This document shows, piece after piece, positions 35,701 through 47,370 of a stretch of DNA of 64,000 nt. Both the position numbers and the translations under genes were made by a program. The notes beneath the pieces were generated by a model. The model worked only from the letters and a program-made list of their open reading frames with translations, had not been told where the DNA came from and searched no databases. This DNA is from Lycium barbarum (Eukaryota; Streptophyta; Magnoliopsida; Solanales; Solanaceae): positions 124,809,657 through 124,873,656 of the forward strand of contig NC_083345.1 in NCBI RefSeq assembly GCF_019175385.1. The letters run 5' to 3'. The stretch's first letter is position 1. Every line of letters begins with the position of its first letter.

Positions 35701-36523
35701 TGGTTTGGGACCTATGTTGCTCGGACTCCAAAAATGTTGTCGCACCCGTGTCAGAACCTCCAAAAATATAGTAATTTTGGAAGATCCAATACGCACTGGA
35801 CGACATTTTTGAAGAGTCCGAGCAAAATAGTTTGGGACTGAGGTGTAGTCATCGTCGTTGATCGAGGCAACTTGAACAAGTATAACTTAACACCCTATTT
35901 GAAGGTGGTCCATACGTTTTCGCAAACAAACTAGAAGATGACAAAAATAGTCCCTTATCTTTGGTAGTAGGTTTAAAATAGTTTCTTAAGTATCAACTGA
36001 ACAGTTTGGTCCTTTAAGTTTGCCAAAAGTAAGCTCTTTGGTCTCCGTCAGATATTGACCAAAGGGAGGCCAATAGTGCTCACTTTTGGCAAACTTAATG
36101 GACCAAAACTGCTCAAGTGATACTTATGGGACTATTTTGAACCTACTACCAAAGATAAGAGACCATTTTTGTCATTTTCTCTAAATAAACTTGTCCAAAA
36201 CTAATTATTCAAGATGTCTCCACAATAATTGTTTTCCCTTCTATATTCCTAATTGGTACTGCCTATATTAATGCAGCAGCAACGGCTGTTGTTCGGATGA
36301 GGAAATGGAAAGCCCAGCATCGAATAACAGAAATCTCGAAGAACTATCAAAAGAAACTGAACTACTGTGGGAGAAGAACAAGTTAATGGAAGTTGAACTA
36401 AAAGAAATGCAAGGGAGATATTCAGAAATAAGCCTCAAATTTGCAGAGGTAGAAGGAGAAAGACAGAAGCTTTATATGAAACTGCGGAACATTAAGAGCG
36501 CGAAAAAAGAGCTCGGAAAATAG
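29779..36523 (+). CDS. NT-C2 domain, myosin-heavy-chain-like coiled-coil protein
   Basis: Ten exons: 29779-29856, 30770-30961, 31217-31336, 31425-31462, 31556-31664, 31826-32772, 33155-34268, 34702-34857, 35435-35514, 36277-36523. All introns are GT-AG, phases agree, and the join gives 1,026 residues. Residues 1 to about 140 form an EEIG1/EHBP1-type N-terminal C2 domain, beginning MFKSARWRSEKNKIKVVFKL and including DGSCYWDK and KIYYFILGT. A Ser-rich linker follows (about 180-260). From about 280 to the end, heptad-rich Leu/Glu/Lys sequence such as TDLLGEIEIYR and LALDNEILKQENHDM predicts long coiled coils. Arabidopsis relatives (At1g63300, At5g41140) are about 1,000 residues; their exact role is poorly defined, and membrane or cytoskeleton tethering is an inference from the domains. 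Introns 6-9 carry transposons. The family call is firm. Confidence 0.95.
29998..30360. repeat. SINE-like fragments in intron 1
   Basis: GTGGGAGGTGATAGGCAGG, GTGGAATTAGTCAAGGTGTG and CGCAAACTGGCC (30105-30165), and a reversed piece (GTGTCCGGACCAGCTTGCGT, about 30335), belong to one repeat also seen near 28890, 58345 and 58640. A short tandem duplication (CTATATACTATGATAGAAT, about 30256 and 30294) lies between them. Confidence 0.5.
32774..33147. mobile_element. hAT-like element that makes up intron 6
   Basis: The element (TAGGTAGGGGTATCAAATGG ... GGCTAATTTTGCCACACCTA) has imperfect inverted ends. It is flanked by TATACAGG (32766-32773) and TATGCAGG (33148-33155), an 8-bp duplication with one mismatch. 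The same family occurs at 55366-55604, there with the exact 8-bp flank GACTGGAT. The left duplication ends in CAG|G, so GT of the donor is formed by duplication plus element. The right duplication provides the acceptor CAG|G. Splicing removes the element and one duplication exactly. A G run (about 33074-33089) lies inside. Confidence 0.75.
34339..34579. mobile_element. Stowaway-type MITE in intron 7
   Basis: Ends TACTCCCTCTGTCCTAATTT and ACGAGGTAGTA form the inverted termini of the Tc1/mariner-related Stowaway group, with TA at both boundaries. Confidence 0.7.
34982..35300. mobile_element. Inverted-repeat MITE in intron 8
   Basis: AGGAGTCCGTTTGGGCGTGA at the left mirrors ATGTCCAAACGCCTACT at the right. 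It contains a poly-C run (about 35018-35038) and TTTCAAACTTGAAAC-like palindromic pieces. Target duplication unclear. Confidence 0.55.
35712..35830. mobile_element. hAT MITE (CTATGTTGCTCGG family) in intron 9
   Basis: The 119-bp element begins CTATGTTGCTCGGACTCC and ends GAGTCCGAGCAAAATAG, flanked by TTTGGGAC at 35704-35711 and 35831-35838. The perfect 8-bp duplication is that of hAT transposition. Confidence 0.9.
35935..36186. mobile_element. Palindromic MITE in intron 9
   Basis: The left half (AGATGACAAAAATAGTCCC, TTGGTAGTAGGTTTAAAATA) and right half (TATTTTGAACCTACTACCAA, CCATTTTTGTCATTTTCT) are inverted copies around about 36060. A second member lies at 59919-60435. Confidence 0.7.
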
Positions 36524-37384
36524 ATACAAGTATAGTTAATGGATTCAAGTTCTTTTTTGCTGGAAGATTTAGATGTGAAGGCCCCTCAAAAAAATTGAAC
36601 AAAATAATGTAAATTGGTGAGGGGAGGTCTCTCTCTTCCTTTTTTTTGGCATATTCTTTATTTTTTTCTTGCATAGACTTAACACTATCAGATAAGATAC
36701 AAAAAGTATGAGTAGTGTTAGCATATAGGTTATATTCATTGTCAAATAAGATGCTATCTAAGAGCATTTCAAGTTGTTTTTGTAAGTAATGACTTGTGTT
36801 ATTTGTATCTATGAGTAGATTCTTTAATTATTGTGTTGTGGACAGACCTATGTTTTTTCAGGCAGCAATTATTTCATTGCCTGTCTTGCATTCAGTCTTA
36901 TTTTTGCATTTTTGTGAAAGATTATATATACAGCTTGAATCCTTGACCTCTTGATTACATGGGATAACTTCTATCATTACGCCAAGACTAAGTAATACAT
37001 TCTTAAATTTGTTTAATCTCATCATACGATCTAAATGTTGGAACTGATCATCCTACTAATTGACTCACTTATAATTATATCTCCATTTCCTTAATGTTAA
37101 TATTTACGCATCGAATGTGTATATCAAATCAATATATGTATATCATGCATATACTTTTGTTTTTTTAAAAACTGAATCATGGTTATAAATAAGTACAAAT
37201 TATTGTTAAAAAAATAAAATGAAAGCTCCCCCCCCCCCCCCCCCCCCCCCGCCACTTTCTAAGGGTTTGTCTTTTTAGTGGACTTATAAAGAGTTTAGAA
37301 AAAGAAGGGTGGGCTAGTGTACATAAACATGGGCCTAAAGGCAAAAAAGGTGGATTTGCCCCTTTGCGTGTGAAATACATTTTT
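36524..37384. other. 3' flank of the coiled-coil gene
   Basis: It presumably holds the 3' UTR; no unambiguous poly-A signal was chosen. A poly-C run lies at about 37227-37250. Confidence 0.5.
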
Positions 37385-38050
37385 TTGCGCGGATTGCCCT
37401 TCTTTTGGGGTGGTCTTTAAATTATGCCCCTCATATTGCTGGTCTTTAATTTTTGCCCTTCGCATTGCAACTCTGAGCGTTCATGAAGAAATTATGAGGT
37501 TCTGAGTTCGAACTCCCGCTCAAGCATAAATTAAAAAAAAATGCAAGGCAAGGTTTGGGTCGCGTGTATGCCGGACCCGACATACTCTTGTTAAGGAATT
37601 ACCAAATTTATGCCGGACCCGACATACTCATGCCTTATGGGCAGACTTGGCATAAGTATGCCGGGTCCGGCATAACTTTGGTAATTCCTTAACAAGTTTA
37701 TGTCGGTGGGTGCATACTTTTAATGGGCAAACTTTTATGCCGGACCCGGCATAAATTTGTGAAGGAATTACCAAAGTTATGTCAGACCCGGCATACTTAT
37801 GCCAAGTCTGCCCATAAGGCATAAGTATGTCGGGTCCGACATAACTTTGGTAATTCCTTCACAAGTGTATGCCGGTGGGGGCATAGCGAAATTTAAACTC
37901 TGCCTTGCGAAATTTTTTTAAAATTTTGACTGTATGGGGGTTCGAACCTGGAACCCATGGGTTTTAGCCGAAGGGCAAAATTTAAAGATTTCAAATATGA
38001 GGGGCAAAATTTAAAGACCACCCCAAAAGAAGGGCAATTCTGCGAATTGC
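37385..38050. mobile_element. Inverted-repeat element, family R, copy E, with nested palindromes
   Basis: It begins TTGCGCGGATTGCCCTTC with GGGGTGGTCTTTAAATT and GCTGGTCTTTAATTTTTGCC boxes, mirrored at the right by TTAAAGACCACCCC and GAAGGGCAATTC. The interior (37555-37880) is built from inverted and direct copies of TATGCCGGACCCGGCATA-like words and TTGGTAATTCCTTAACAAG. It is the best-preserved copy in the window. No reading frame of note. Confidence 0.7.
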
Positions 38051-38559
38051 CTTGTGAAATATACGTGAGGCCTAATCCATTAACGTTCTGAATATCTCAC
38101 CCATATATACACAGAATTGTTCATGTGAGAAGAAAATATTCTCCTTCTCTCGTTCTAATCGGCATTACTCTGTTGTTTCTGCTCCTAATTGATAGAGCTT
38201 ATTGAATTTTGAGAAATACACCTAAACCGTGTGAAATATTTTTAAAGACATTATCATTGACATTTGACAACACGCCTCAAGCTAAAATTAAAGCGAATTT
38301 ATGTGATCATGCCTCAACAGATTAATTTTAAGTTTAACAAGTATTACCTCATTAACTCAGGACCTTGAAACCCCCCCCCCCCCCCCCCCCCCAACCCCAA
38401 CAAAAAAAAGAAAAAATAAATGAGACAATTTATGTAGTATTATACGGATATCAAACTTATGGCTAATTAGGAGACGAAGCAAATGTGTGGTTTCTTATTC
38501 TCATGGGAAAATATCATACCCGTTACAATATTAATGGTGTCTATTCTTATAGTAGGGAC
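38051..38559. other. Intergenic DNA with poly-C run
   Basis: A 22-base C run lies at about 38371-38392. No gene. Confidence 0.55.
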
Positions 38560-38760
38560 GTCGTAAAAAGGTTGAACACGATAGGATCATTATGGCCGTC
38601 CAGCAGCTTGTCATTATTTATATGTGGACTATGGTTCACTAATTCTAATAAGTTCAACGTGTTGTGTTTCCAAAAGTAGTATAGTAGTACTACAATCAAT
38701 TCATCAACTTTATATATGCTAAAATCTATTAGTTGGACATTACTATGTGGTATTTGGAAC
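38540..38760 (+). repeat. Diverged direct duplicate of 45040-45215
   Basis: Shared landmarks in the same order and orientation are TTGAACACGATAGG / TTGAACACGACAGG, CCAGCAGCTTGTC / CCAGCAGTTTGTC, and ACTACAATCAATTCATCAAC, identical in both. The two blocks are about 6.5 kb apart. Confidence 0.65.
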
Positions 38761-40384
38761 TCACAAATTCAATTAATTCAGATTTGCGTTATGTTGGGAC
38801 TTGGGTTTATTTAAGGGAAAACGCTCCCTAACAAAAATTTCTCGATATCCTGAACTCGAAGTCAAGATCACTGATTAAGAATGGACGGGTCTCATCCATC
38901 ACACCACCTTTCTTAATGGTTATTAGAGACTTATAATCGTTAAAAATCTTTCAATATTAATTAAAGGTCTTCGATTCAAGTCTGATAAAAAGAAAAAATG
39001 GATATAGGGTATTTCGTTAATAGACGTAACCAATGCAATTTTAGACTACTCAGGGTCATTAAGCTACTAAATATCGAATGCTTATAAGAAAAATTCATCA
39101 ACGTAACGCGATTATTGTCTTTTAACCTTATCATGACTACTCAACACTCGAAGTTGACATCCTACCCAAAAAGTCTTCCTTTTATATAAATGCAAACCGT
39201 CAAAGACAAAAAAAGCTTGACATGCCTTTTTAATAGATTTAACGAGGTCAATAAAAGAAAAGGATATTTATGCCAATAAAAATATAGATATTTCTAGCAT
39301 TTTCTTATTTGTTTTTATTTTATAAAATGTTGGTTGAATTTAAACTGAGAAACCTGATCAGTCGGTATTCATATAATTGTTCTCAACTTATTTGAAATTG
39401 ACGCCTAGTTAGTATTTTATCTACCATTCATGCATACCCAAAGTAAAGTTAATAACTTTTGAAGTTTAATCATCTTTACAAGTGCAATGAATCACATCAT
39501 GTCACCAATTTAGCTGAGCTAATGCCTAATGGTAAACATTTTTAATAATAAGTGCATTGCCAATTTAATTTTCTTGCCCTCACCTACAAGAAAAAGCTAA
39601 TGATATTAATAAGGGAAAGCAACACTCCAGGTACACAGAAATGAATGCATGTTGCTTTTTCTCTTGACATGAGCGCTGACTGAGTCACTGGACTATTATA
39701 AAATATAAGTAAAAAGGATTTAATTTTCTTTTTTCACAATTTTTTTATGAACAAAAACAAGTATGAAAACAATTTAAATAAAAAATGAAACTGGGGCTGC
39801 TCGGAATGTATATTAGTATATTGTTATAGCTCAAGCTCATAACACGTAGTGTCCACTTTTGGCTAAGCAATCCTCACGATTTCGTCCCTTAAATTGTTGG
39901 TATTAAATCTAAAAGCACTCGTACAGTGTAAATTTACTCTTCTCTTACTGTCTGATGTGAGATTTGCCTAACTAAAGTGTCATTTGCACCCATTGTAGTC
40001 TTAACTACATTATAGTGACATAGCGAATGTCACCATGACCACTAACGGATGTGGTGGCCGGGCCCGGATTAATGGATGGGATCCCTCCCCTTAATCAGAA
40101 GAGGAAGAGGTCTCGTGTCGAGAATTGGGAACACTCTCCCTTTAAATGGACTTACACAGCAAGAATATGAATTAATTAAATCAATAAATTTCGAATAGCA
40201 AATAGTTAAAACAAAAGGATAAAAAATGTCACCATGAATATAATATCAGTAATAGTATTAAAATGTGGAGTGGTACTCCTTTTCACGACACCATGGTACC
40301 TTAATTTCTCCCACTCAAAAAGGGAAAGAAAAAGTAATACGTAGTTGGTCACTATCACTTTATATATATAGAACCTAATCAACT
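38761..40384. other. Intergenic DNA
   Basis: No gene. A SINE-like relic (GGATGGGATCCCTCCCCTTA, TTAATCAGAAG...) lies at about 40070-40150. Confidence 0.5.
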
Positions 40385-41370
40385 TATGAGCAAGCAATGA
40401 TGCAATCAGCCAATAAATAACTAGCTATTGTACTAATATAATCCATGACTGTATCCCATTATCCCTTAATGACATATATGTCCTTTTATATCTAGCTTTT
40501 TTGTCCCAAGTGGATAAAAATGGATTTTGATTCGCAACTCAAATTGTAAATAATTAAATTGAAATAAATCGTAATAATAGGATTTATGGTTTTAAACGTT
40601 TCAGTCTAGAAAACTGAAAATCCAATTTATGCGCGTCAAAACAAATGTTTTACATTAATGGTGTTGAATTTCAAACATGCTTACGAAAATGCAATTAAAA
40701 AGGGACAAGATAGGTCTAAAATCGCATAATTAAGTTTAAGAAGTTGCCTAAAAAAATCTATAAGCTTTTGGAGTCAGTGCTGCAGACTAATGCATCAGCC
40801 AATGAAGTTAAATATTACTCTTTTTATAATTATTTTATGTGACACATTTTCTTTTTTTTTTGTATGTATCAAAATTAATTTTACCTTTCTATATTCAGAT
40901 ATAATTTAACTTTAAAAAATCTCATATTACTCTTAATAATATGATTTATAGTCAGACAAATATATATGGCTCATTTAGATCACAAGTTACAAAAAACATT
41001 CTTCTTTTTAAAAACTTTATATCCAGTCAAATAATATCACGTGCATTAGATGGAGCGAGTAAACACATATAAAAATTTACGAATACACTATTTATAATGT
41101 TTAAATTCGGAATCCGTTTCAGAATTAACCTCTTTGCTTTGAGTGGGTTCTTCACGGAAGTCATCATTCACACGACTAAAAAAAAAAAAGCGGTGAAAAG
41201 CATCAATATGTAGGGTATAGACAAGGACACAACATAATTTTTATTAAGATAAAAAAACTAGAAGAAACAAATAAAAGAATCAAGAAACAATCAACATTGC
41301 ATAAAATCTGCATAATTTATGTATATATGAGTACTGTTTTAAGTCAAGATTTTCAGCGGTACTCTCCAAG

Positions 41371-41397
41371 TGTGGCTTCAACGTTGTTATATATATA
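41371..41397 (+). promoter_or_regulatory. Core promoter of LOR gene 1
   Basis: TATATATAAACC (about 41388-41399) is a TATA box about 90 bases before the ATG. Just upstream, GTGTGGCTTCAAC matches a block at the same place in the promoter of LOR gene 2, so it is conserved since duplication. Confidence 0.65.
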
Positions 41398-41485
41398 AAC
41401 CCTTTACCTCCACCCATCATTTATTCTAAAAAAGAATTTTGCCAATTTACTCTTCTTCTTCAACAACAATATTCAAGTTGATAAA

Positions 41486-43218
41486 ATGTCTAAAATTTAT
41501 CCAGAAATTTTGGAGCAATCTTCTTTTTCTTCTTCCTCTTCACCTTATGTGAAATCCATAAGAGAAACATTTACATTATGGATGAAATCATTAGTTTTCC
41601 ATGGAAATGGTTGTACTGTTTTTAATTCCAAAGGTGAAATTGTTTTCAGAGTTGATAATTACCAAGAAAGTTGTAGAGATGAAGTTTGTCTCATGGATCT
41701 CAAGGGCCAAGTTCTCTTCTCCATTAAAAGAGAGGTAATAAGATGACAATTTTTTATTTTTTTTATAATTATGTATCCAATATGGTGTCAAGGGTCTATA
41801 GGAAACAATTTCTTTACCTCCACGAGGTAGGGATAAGCTACGCATTCACTACCCTCCGAGACTCCACTTATGAAATTACACTGGATATGTTGTTGTTGTT
41901 GTTATTGTTCTTTTATTATGGATCCAATATCTGAAAGACTAGTGTTGGCAAATTTAATGGGCAGGTAGAAAACAAGTAAAATTAAATAGACACTTTTTAG
42001 ACCCTGAAATTGAAAAATAGTCTTGGAGTTCACGATATTAGCTACTTTTTAAAGACAGAGCTGAAAAGTAGCCCGTGGGCGCTACTTCTATGCTAAAAAT
42101 GGGTCAAAATCCAACTTGTATATATTTCATGCCGGTCAAATGCGAATTGAGTCATTAATGAACGGTTTGAAAATGGTTTAACCCGTATTATATATAGGTG
42201 TCTAGGAAAATGAAATGATATAGAAATTTTGGCCTCTTCTTAAATTATTTAATAAACGGAAAATAATTCCATTATTAAGATTGGAACCCAAGACTTCTAA
42301 TTATGTTCGAAAAGTTTCACCCAACCATCTATATCTTAGCTACATGAATTGTCAAGCTTTTTGAGTGCACTAAATGTGTTTATTTTATTTAACATAAAGT
42401 TGTTTTTTTCTTTTTTCCAGAAACTACGAGTTTTTGGTCGCTGGAATGGCTATGGGTGTAATGGAATCAAAGGGAGGCCATTGTTTCAAGTAAAGAAGAA
42501 TAGCATGTTTTCTAAAGAAGATATCATATGTAATGTTGGAATTAGTTGCTACAAGATTCAACAATTGGATACAAATTCATCATTTAAAGTGACAAATACT
42601 GCTGGTCAAGTTGTTGCAGAGGTCAGTAGTCAATTAATTCTTTTAATTTTCGCATTCATTGAAATATATAGATATAGTTTATATACATTGACAGTGTAAA
42701 TATCTCTTACGTTATTTGCGAAATTTAATTTGTTGTATCAGGTAATCTTTTTTTATTTTTCATGTTATTATCTCTATTTTTACGAAAGATTACCTATAGT
42801 TATTATTTAGGTGACCTCACAGTATAAAAAGACATTTATATTATAAGTGTATAGAAGTTATATACACTATAGTGTTATAAATTTTTACACCATCATGTCA
42901 CATTTACACTTTGTAGCAAGTAAACATAACTATCTTATTTTCAGAATTACATATTTTAAAGTGACTTAACTGTAAATATTCCTCGAATGACTTCCTAGTG
43001 TGATAAAATTCTTTAAATTAATGATGTATATAATTTAAACTCGTAAATTTTATGTTCTAATTTTTTTGGTGGTGTATTTGTAGGTAAAACAAAAGCAATC
43101 ATCAAGAGGATTTGGATATGGTGAAGATGTGTTAACTCTAGAAGTGGAACCCCATATAGACCACTCATTAATTGTGGCTCTTGTGATAGTATGCAACTTG
43201 ATTCATGGCAAATTATGA
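41486..43218 (+). CDS. LURP-one-related (LOR) protein, copy 1
   Basis: Three exons, 41486-41734, 42421-42621 and 43084-43218, all phase 0 with GT-AG borders, give 194 residues, the usual size of plant LOR proteins. The LOR domain (DUF567, a tubby-like beta barrel around a C-terminal hydrophobic helix) is recognised from LVFHGNGCTVFNSKGEI, RVDNY, VCLMDLKGQVLFSIKRE, VFGRWNGYG and FKVTNTAGQVVAEV. The last strand and helix are EPHIDHSLIVALVIVCNLIH. Arabidopsis LURP1 is needed for basal defence against an oomycete; biochemical activity is unknown. A convergent paralogue lies at 47371-49271. A SINE remnant occupies part of intron 1. No inactivating change is seen. Confidence 0.93.
41785..41912 (+). 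mobile_element. SINE 3' part in intron 1 of LOR gene 1
   Basis: AGGGTCTATAGGAAACAATT, CACGAGGTAGGGATAAGC and ACACTGGATATGTTGTTGTT form the body and (TTG)n tail of a common Solanaceae SINE. A related fragment lies at 62450-62552. Confidence 0.7.
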
Positions 43219-43492
43219 AAATTTGCTCGTGTCATTTTTTCACAGGAGTCATGCTAATTTTTTCGATATCGTTCCAATTTTATCGGATATCCTCAAGGGA
43301 TCGGCAAATTCCTATAGTATTTCAAGATTCATCAGCTTCTAGATTCATGTGAGTTGAACCACCATTCTGATTTAAGAATGTGTTGTGTTTGAATTCTCTT
43401 TGTATATAAGGAGATATTCAAAGTTGTATGTGAAAATACAAGTCAAGTTGTATGGTTTAGGGTGAAGAAAAGAAATATTTTATAGTTTTATG

Positions 43493-44064
43493 TAGGCCTG
43501 TGCACAAATCGATTCAATCTGAATTTCCGAACCGATTCGAAACAATTTGGATAATTTAATTTGGATAATACAATTCGATTTCGATTTACAAATGCAATTG
43601 TAAAATATTATGGTTTAACGGTTCGGATACGGTTTGCTTCAATTATCAACCGAATCGATCTGAACAAACCGAATTTATATGCCACTAGTGACTAATATGA
43701 CTAATTTGGTATATGTAATGTGGTGTTGACGGATTTGTATGCTTGCACAAGTTGTCAAGCTCTTGTTTTGCTATTATGCTTGCAAGTTTATGGTTTTTTC
43801 TTGGTTAATGTCTTGGTTATAAGGTTGCAAGTTTAGGATCTCATTATTTTTTGTTATGTTTACTCTAAAACTGAAATGAAATAGTTGATTGTTTAAATTT
43901 CGAATAAACCGAACAAATCGATTTGTGTAACCGAACCGAAATAATAAAAAACGAATCAAATTGAACTTAGAATGGATTGTGTTTGGTTGAGAATTTTAGA
44001 AAGTCGAAATTTGAAATTTCAACTCGATGATGGCCAAAACCGAACCGATTCGTGCACAGGCCTA
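43493..44064. mobile_element. hAT-type element, 572 bp, 8-bp duplication
   Basis: The termini TAGGCCTGTGCAC and GTGCACAGGCCTA are perfect 13-bp inverted repeats, followed inside by matching AAATCGATTC and CCGATTCG segments. GTTTTATG flanks both sides (43485-43492, 44065-44072). The interior has many CGATTCGGTT/AACCGAAT words and no transposase. It sits in the 3' flank of LOR gene 1 and is absent from the same place in copy 2. Confidence 0.88.
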
Positions 44065-44759
44065 GTTTTATGTGATTTTCCTAATTCGCGAGATTGAAAA
44101 ATCTCTTTAATTACTATATTAAGCTCGTTTAGAGCTTAAAATTAATTTTGTAAAAGTAAATCTAAAAGTCAAAATAGAGCCCTCCAATTTTGTTTGCCTT
44201 GCAAGATTTCGCTGTTTATCAGTTTGCTTGGAGTTCACGACACTCAATTTTGTATTTTATTATTGTATTAAAAATATTTAATTAAATAAAATATTTACTA
44301 AATTTTACCTAAGTATCACGTAAAAACATTAAGTTCTGTCTGATCAAATAGACACTGAACTTTGACAAAGTGAAAGATCATATAAATATCTGTTTGTCAA
44401 ACCAATTATCTGCAAGAGTGTGTGGTCTATATTCGTAGACTACGTACAAACTTCTAGTTTGTTTAAGACTACGTACAAACTTCAAAAGTTTTTCTTTATC
44501 TTTAAACTTTCTTATCGAGTCAATAATTGTGTATGCAGAATTTTTAATAAACGGGGTCCAATTTGAGTAGCTTATAGACATAGGATTTAATTAAGGCTAC
44601 TTCAATAATATCTTTTCAGAATGGCTTCAATCAAACAATTCTTTTAATAAAAACCAACACGTCTCATTTAACAAAATGATGTTCTGTGACATCTTTTAGG
44701 GCAAGAAATATTCGCCTTACGAATCAAATTGTATCATATAAATTGAACGAATAAAGTAT

Positions 44760-45014
44760 TACTCCCTCTATCTCAGTTTATGTGATACACTTTCTTTTTT
44801 CATCTGTTTCAAAGGAATGATATATTTTTATATTTACAAGTAATTTAACTTTAAATTTCCTCTTTTATCCTTAATGAAATGATTTACAGCTACATAAACA
44901 TCTATTACTTATTTTAAATCACAAGTTTCAAAAATCTTTATTTCTTTCACAAGTTTCAAAAGTCTTTATTTCTTTCGTCTAATCAAATTATATCATTGGG
45001 ACAGATGAAATACT
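44760..45014. mobile_element. Stowaway-type MITE
   Basis: The left end TACTCCCTCTATCTCAGTTT and the inverted right end GGGACAGATGAAATACTA match the Stowaway consensus imperfectly. Confidence 0.6.
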
Positions 45015-45039
45015 AAGTTAGAATGGTGGGCTATTAGCC

Positions 45040-45215
45040 TATTTACTATATATAAGAGGAACGTGAGAAGCTTGAACACGACAGGGTCGCTATTGTCTAG
45101 CCCAGCAGTTTGTCCTTTACATAATGGTTCATCAATGCGCATGCTAATATTTTCAGCGTGGTATGTTTCTAAAAATAGTAGCACTACAATCAATTCATCA
45201 ACTTGATTGCTTGTT
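45040..45215 (+). repeat. Diverged direct duplicate of 38540-38760
   Basis: See the matching block: TTGAACACGACAGG, CCAGCAGTTTGTC and CACTACAATCAATTCATCAA are in the same order. Confidence 0.65.
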
Positions 45216-45296
45216 TCTTAACCTTATATATATTATATATCATGACTATTCACACTAAATGTTGACATCGTAACCATTATAAAGATGATAGTCGGT

Positions 45297-45600
45297 ATGA
45301 TAAGATGGATGAGATCCTTCAGTTTTTTAATTAGAGATTTTGAATTTGAGTTCTGAAATGAAAAAATTCCGCCTATAAGGAAACGTTTCCCTACGTGATG
45401 CAAATTTGGAATAATCGGGAGAGTGTATTTCTGATATATGATGGTTGGACTTGGATGAATGAGATCCCTCTATTTTTAATCAGAAGTCTCAGATTCGAGC
45501 TCTGAAACGAAAAGATCCCCAAATAGAAATTGTTTTCACTTTTGGTGGGTCATACCTAATGAGAATTTGAATTAGTGGGAACAGTATGTTCCATGGTTAA
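45297..45600 (+). mobile_element. Two tandem decayed SINE copies
   Basis: Each copy has a GGATGAGATCC / GAATGAGATCCCTC head, then TTAATTAGAGATTTTGAATT or TTAATCAGAAGTCTCAGATT with a B-box-like GAGTTCTGAAA or CGAGCTCTGAAA, then a body ending near GGAATAATCGG and GAATTAGTGGG. Similar relics lie at 40070, 48810 and 52850. Confidence 0.5.
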
Positions 45601-46029
45601 AAAAAAAAAAAAGGTTGACATCTTGTGAAAACAGTGGTAATTTTTCCTTTACGCAAGCATAGACGAATTTAAAATTTAACCTCGATGCGTTCATTCTTAA
45701 AAATTTTAACATTGAATTCATTATAATTTTATTTGAATTAAAATTTATGTTTATTCATTTTTTATTAATTTATCACATAAATATTTATGATTTAATTATG
45801 TTTGATATCGGAAATACTTAATTGAGCTGAACCCGTATCCGAGACCAAAAAAAAAGCTTGATATGTTTTCTCTTCAGGATAAGCATAGTGTCACTGTGTC
45901 AGCTATCAATTGTAGTCTACATTTTGTAGTTATGTTCATAGTTGGACTTGTTTGATTGTCTTTGATTGAAATAAAAATAACAAAGTAATTGGCAAAAGAG
46001 GATTTGGAAAGTGTGTTCCGGGTGTTATC

Positions 46030-46107
46030 TAAGAAATTGTGTCTTTTTGGAGTATACAATCATTTAAACGATAATTTTGTGTCTTTTTGGAGTATACAAT
46101 CATTTAA
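46030..46107. repeat. Short tandem duplication, about 41-bp unit
   Basis: TTGTGTCTTTTTGGAGTATA followed by CAATCATTTAAA occurs twice with no gap. Confidence 0.85.
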
Positions 46108-46274
46108 AATAGCAATCAAACAAATGGAGTTCAACTGAATTCTGCCAGTTAAGTTAATTAGGATGTGAACGTAGTCTCTGAAGATATTTGAAACACTCGT
46201 TCGTACATAGATCAAGTTGATTTTATGCATATTCTCGATCAGGACCTTTAAGTCGATTGCCCATAACTTAGCTA

Positions 46275-46912
46275 AGAATGTTGAGATAATAGTAAAAAAC
46301 AGACCTCAAGTATCACCTCTTTTGTGAGTTTTCAACGTGTACTATCAGGTATTTGCGTTTTCTACCTAAACTATTACCAAATATTTATCAAAACACACCT
46401 CGACTAGTATCTGATGTTGTGTGGTGTTCATTCTCGTTTTTTTATTTAAAAATGTGTCAAATGGCACTCCACGCGGATAATTAAATGAATTTTAAAAATT
46501 TAAGAGATAATGGTCAAAAACACATTTGAAGGATCACTTTTTTTGCGAGTTTCCAGCACTATCAGATACTAGTCGAGGTGTGTTTTGATAAATAATTAGT
46601 GATAGTTCAGGTGTATTTTGATAAATAGTTGGTCACAGTTCAGGTAGAAAACACTAACACCTGATAGTTCAGGTAGAAAACTCACGAAAAAGTGATACTT
46701 GAGGTGTTTTTTTAACCGTTATCTCTTTCGATTTCTTTAGTACATGATTTTTCTTGAAAATTGATATTCTTGAGTTGAATTGAAAGTGTGTTTTGATAAA
46801 TAGTTAGTGACAGTTCAGTTAGAAAAAACAAACACTGATAGTTCAAATAGAAAACTCATGAAAAAGTGATACTTCGGGTGTTTTTTTTTACTGTTATCTC
46901 TTCGATTTGTTT
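46275..46912. mobile_element. Palindromic MITE with partial second copy
   Basis: The left arm (GAGATAATAGTAAAAAACAG ... CAAAACACACCTCGACTAG) is inverted in 46540-46730 (CTAGTCGAGGTGTGTTTTG ... AACCGTTATCTC). A further copy of the right part follows at about 46735-46910 (GTGTTTTGATAAATAGTTAG, GTTCAGTTAGAAAA). No coding capacity. Confidence 0.6.
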
Positions 46913-47370
46913 TGTACATGATTTTTCTTGAAATTTGATATTCTTGAGTTGAATTGCAAATAATGTTGCACTTCTTTTAGACATATCATATCTTTTGAAT
47001 TGTAAATAATGTTGTACGTTCTTTTACACATATCATATCTTTAATAAAATAATAGATGACTGCCTCCGTTGTAGAAAAAGAAAAAAAAAGTTAAGTTAAT
47101 GAAGAGCTCCAAACATATATGGTAAACTGCTCCAAAAGACACTCCTTATACTGTAAGTGAAGAAGCATTTAAAAGCTAATTAACAAATAAAAGAATGAGT
47201 TATATTGTACATTCTGGATTTCCCTTTACAAAACTTTAAGCCCTAAACGAGCTTGTTGAGGAGATTATTCAATCTCACAAATTAGGAAAATTACATAAAT
47301 CAAGAACCTCTATAGGAAGTTTGCTGGGCTCAGTATGTCATTATCATCAGCATAATGCCATAATTGTTGT

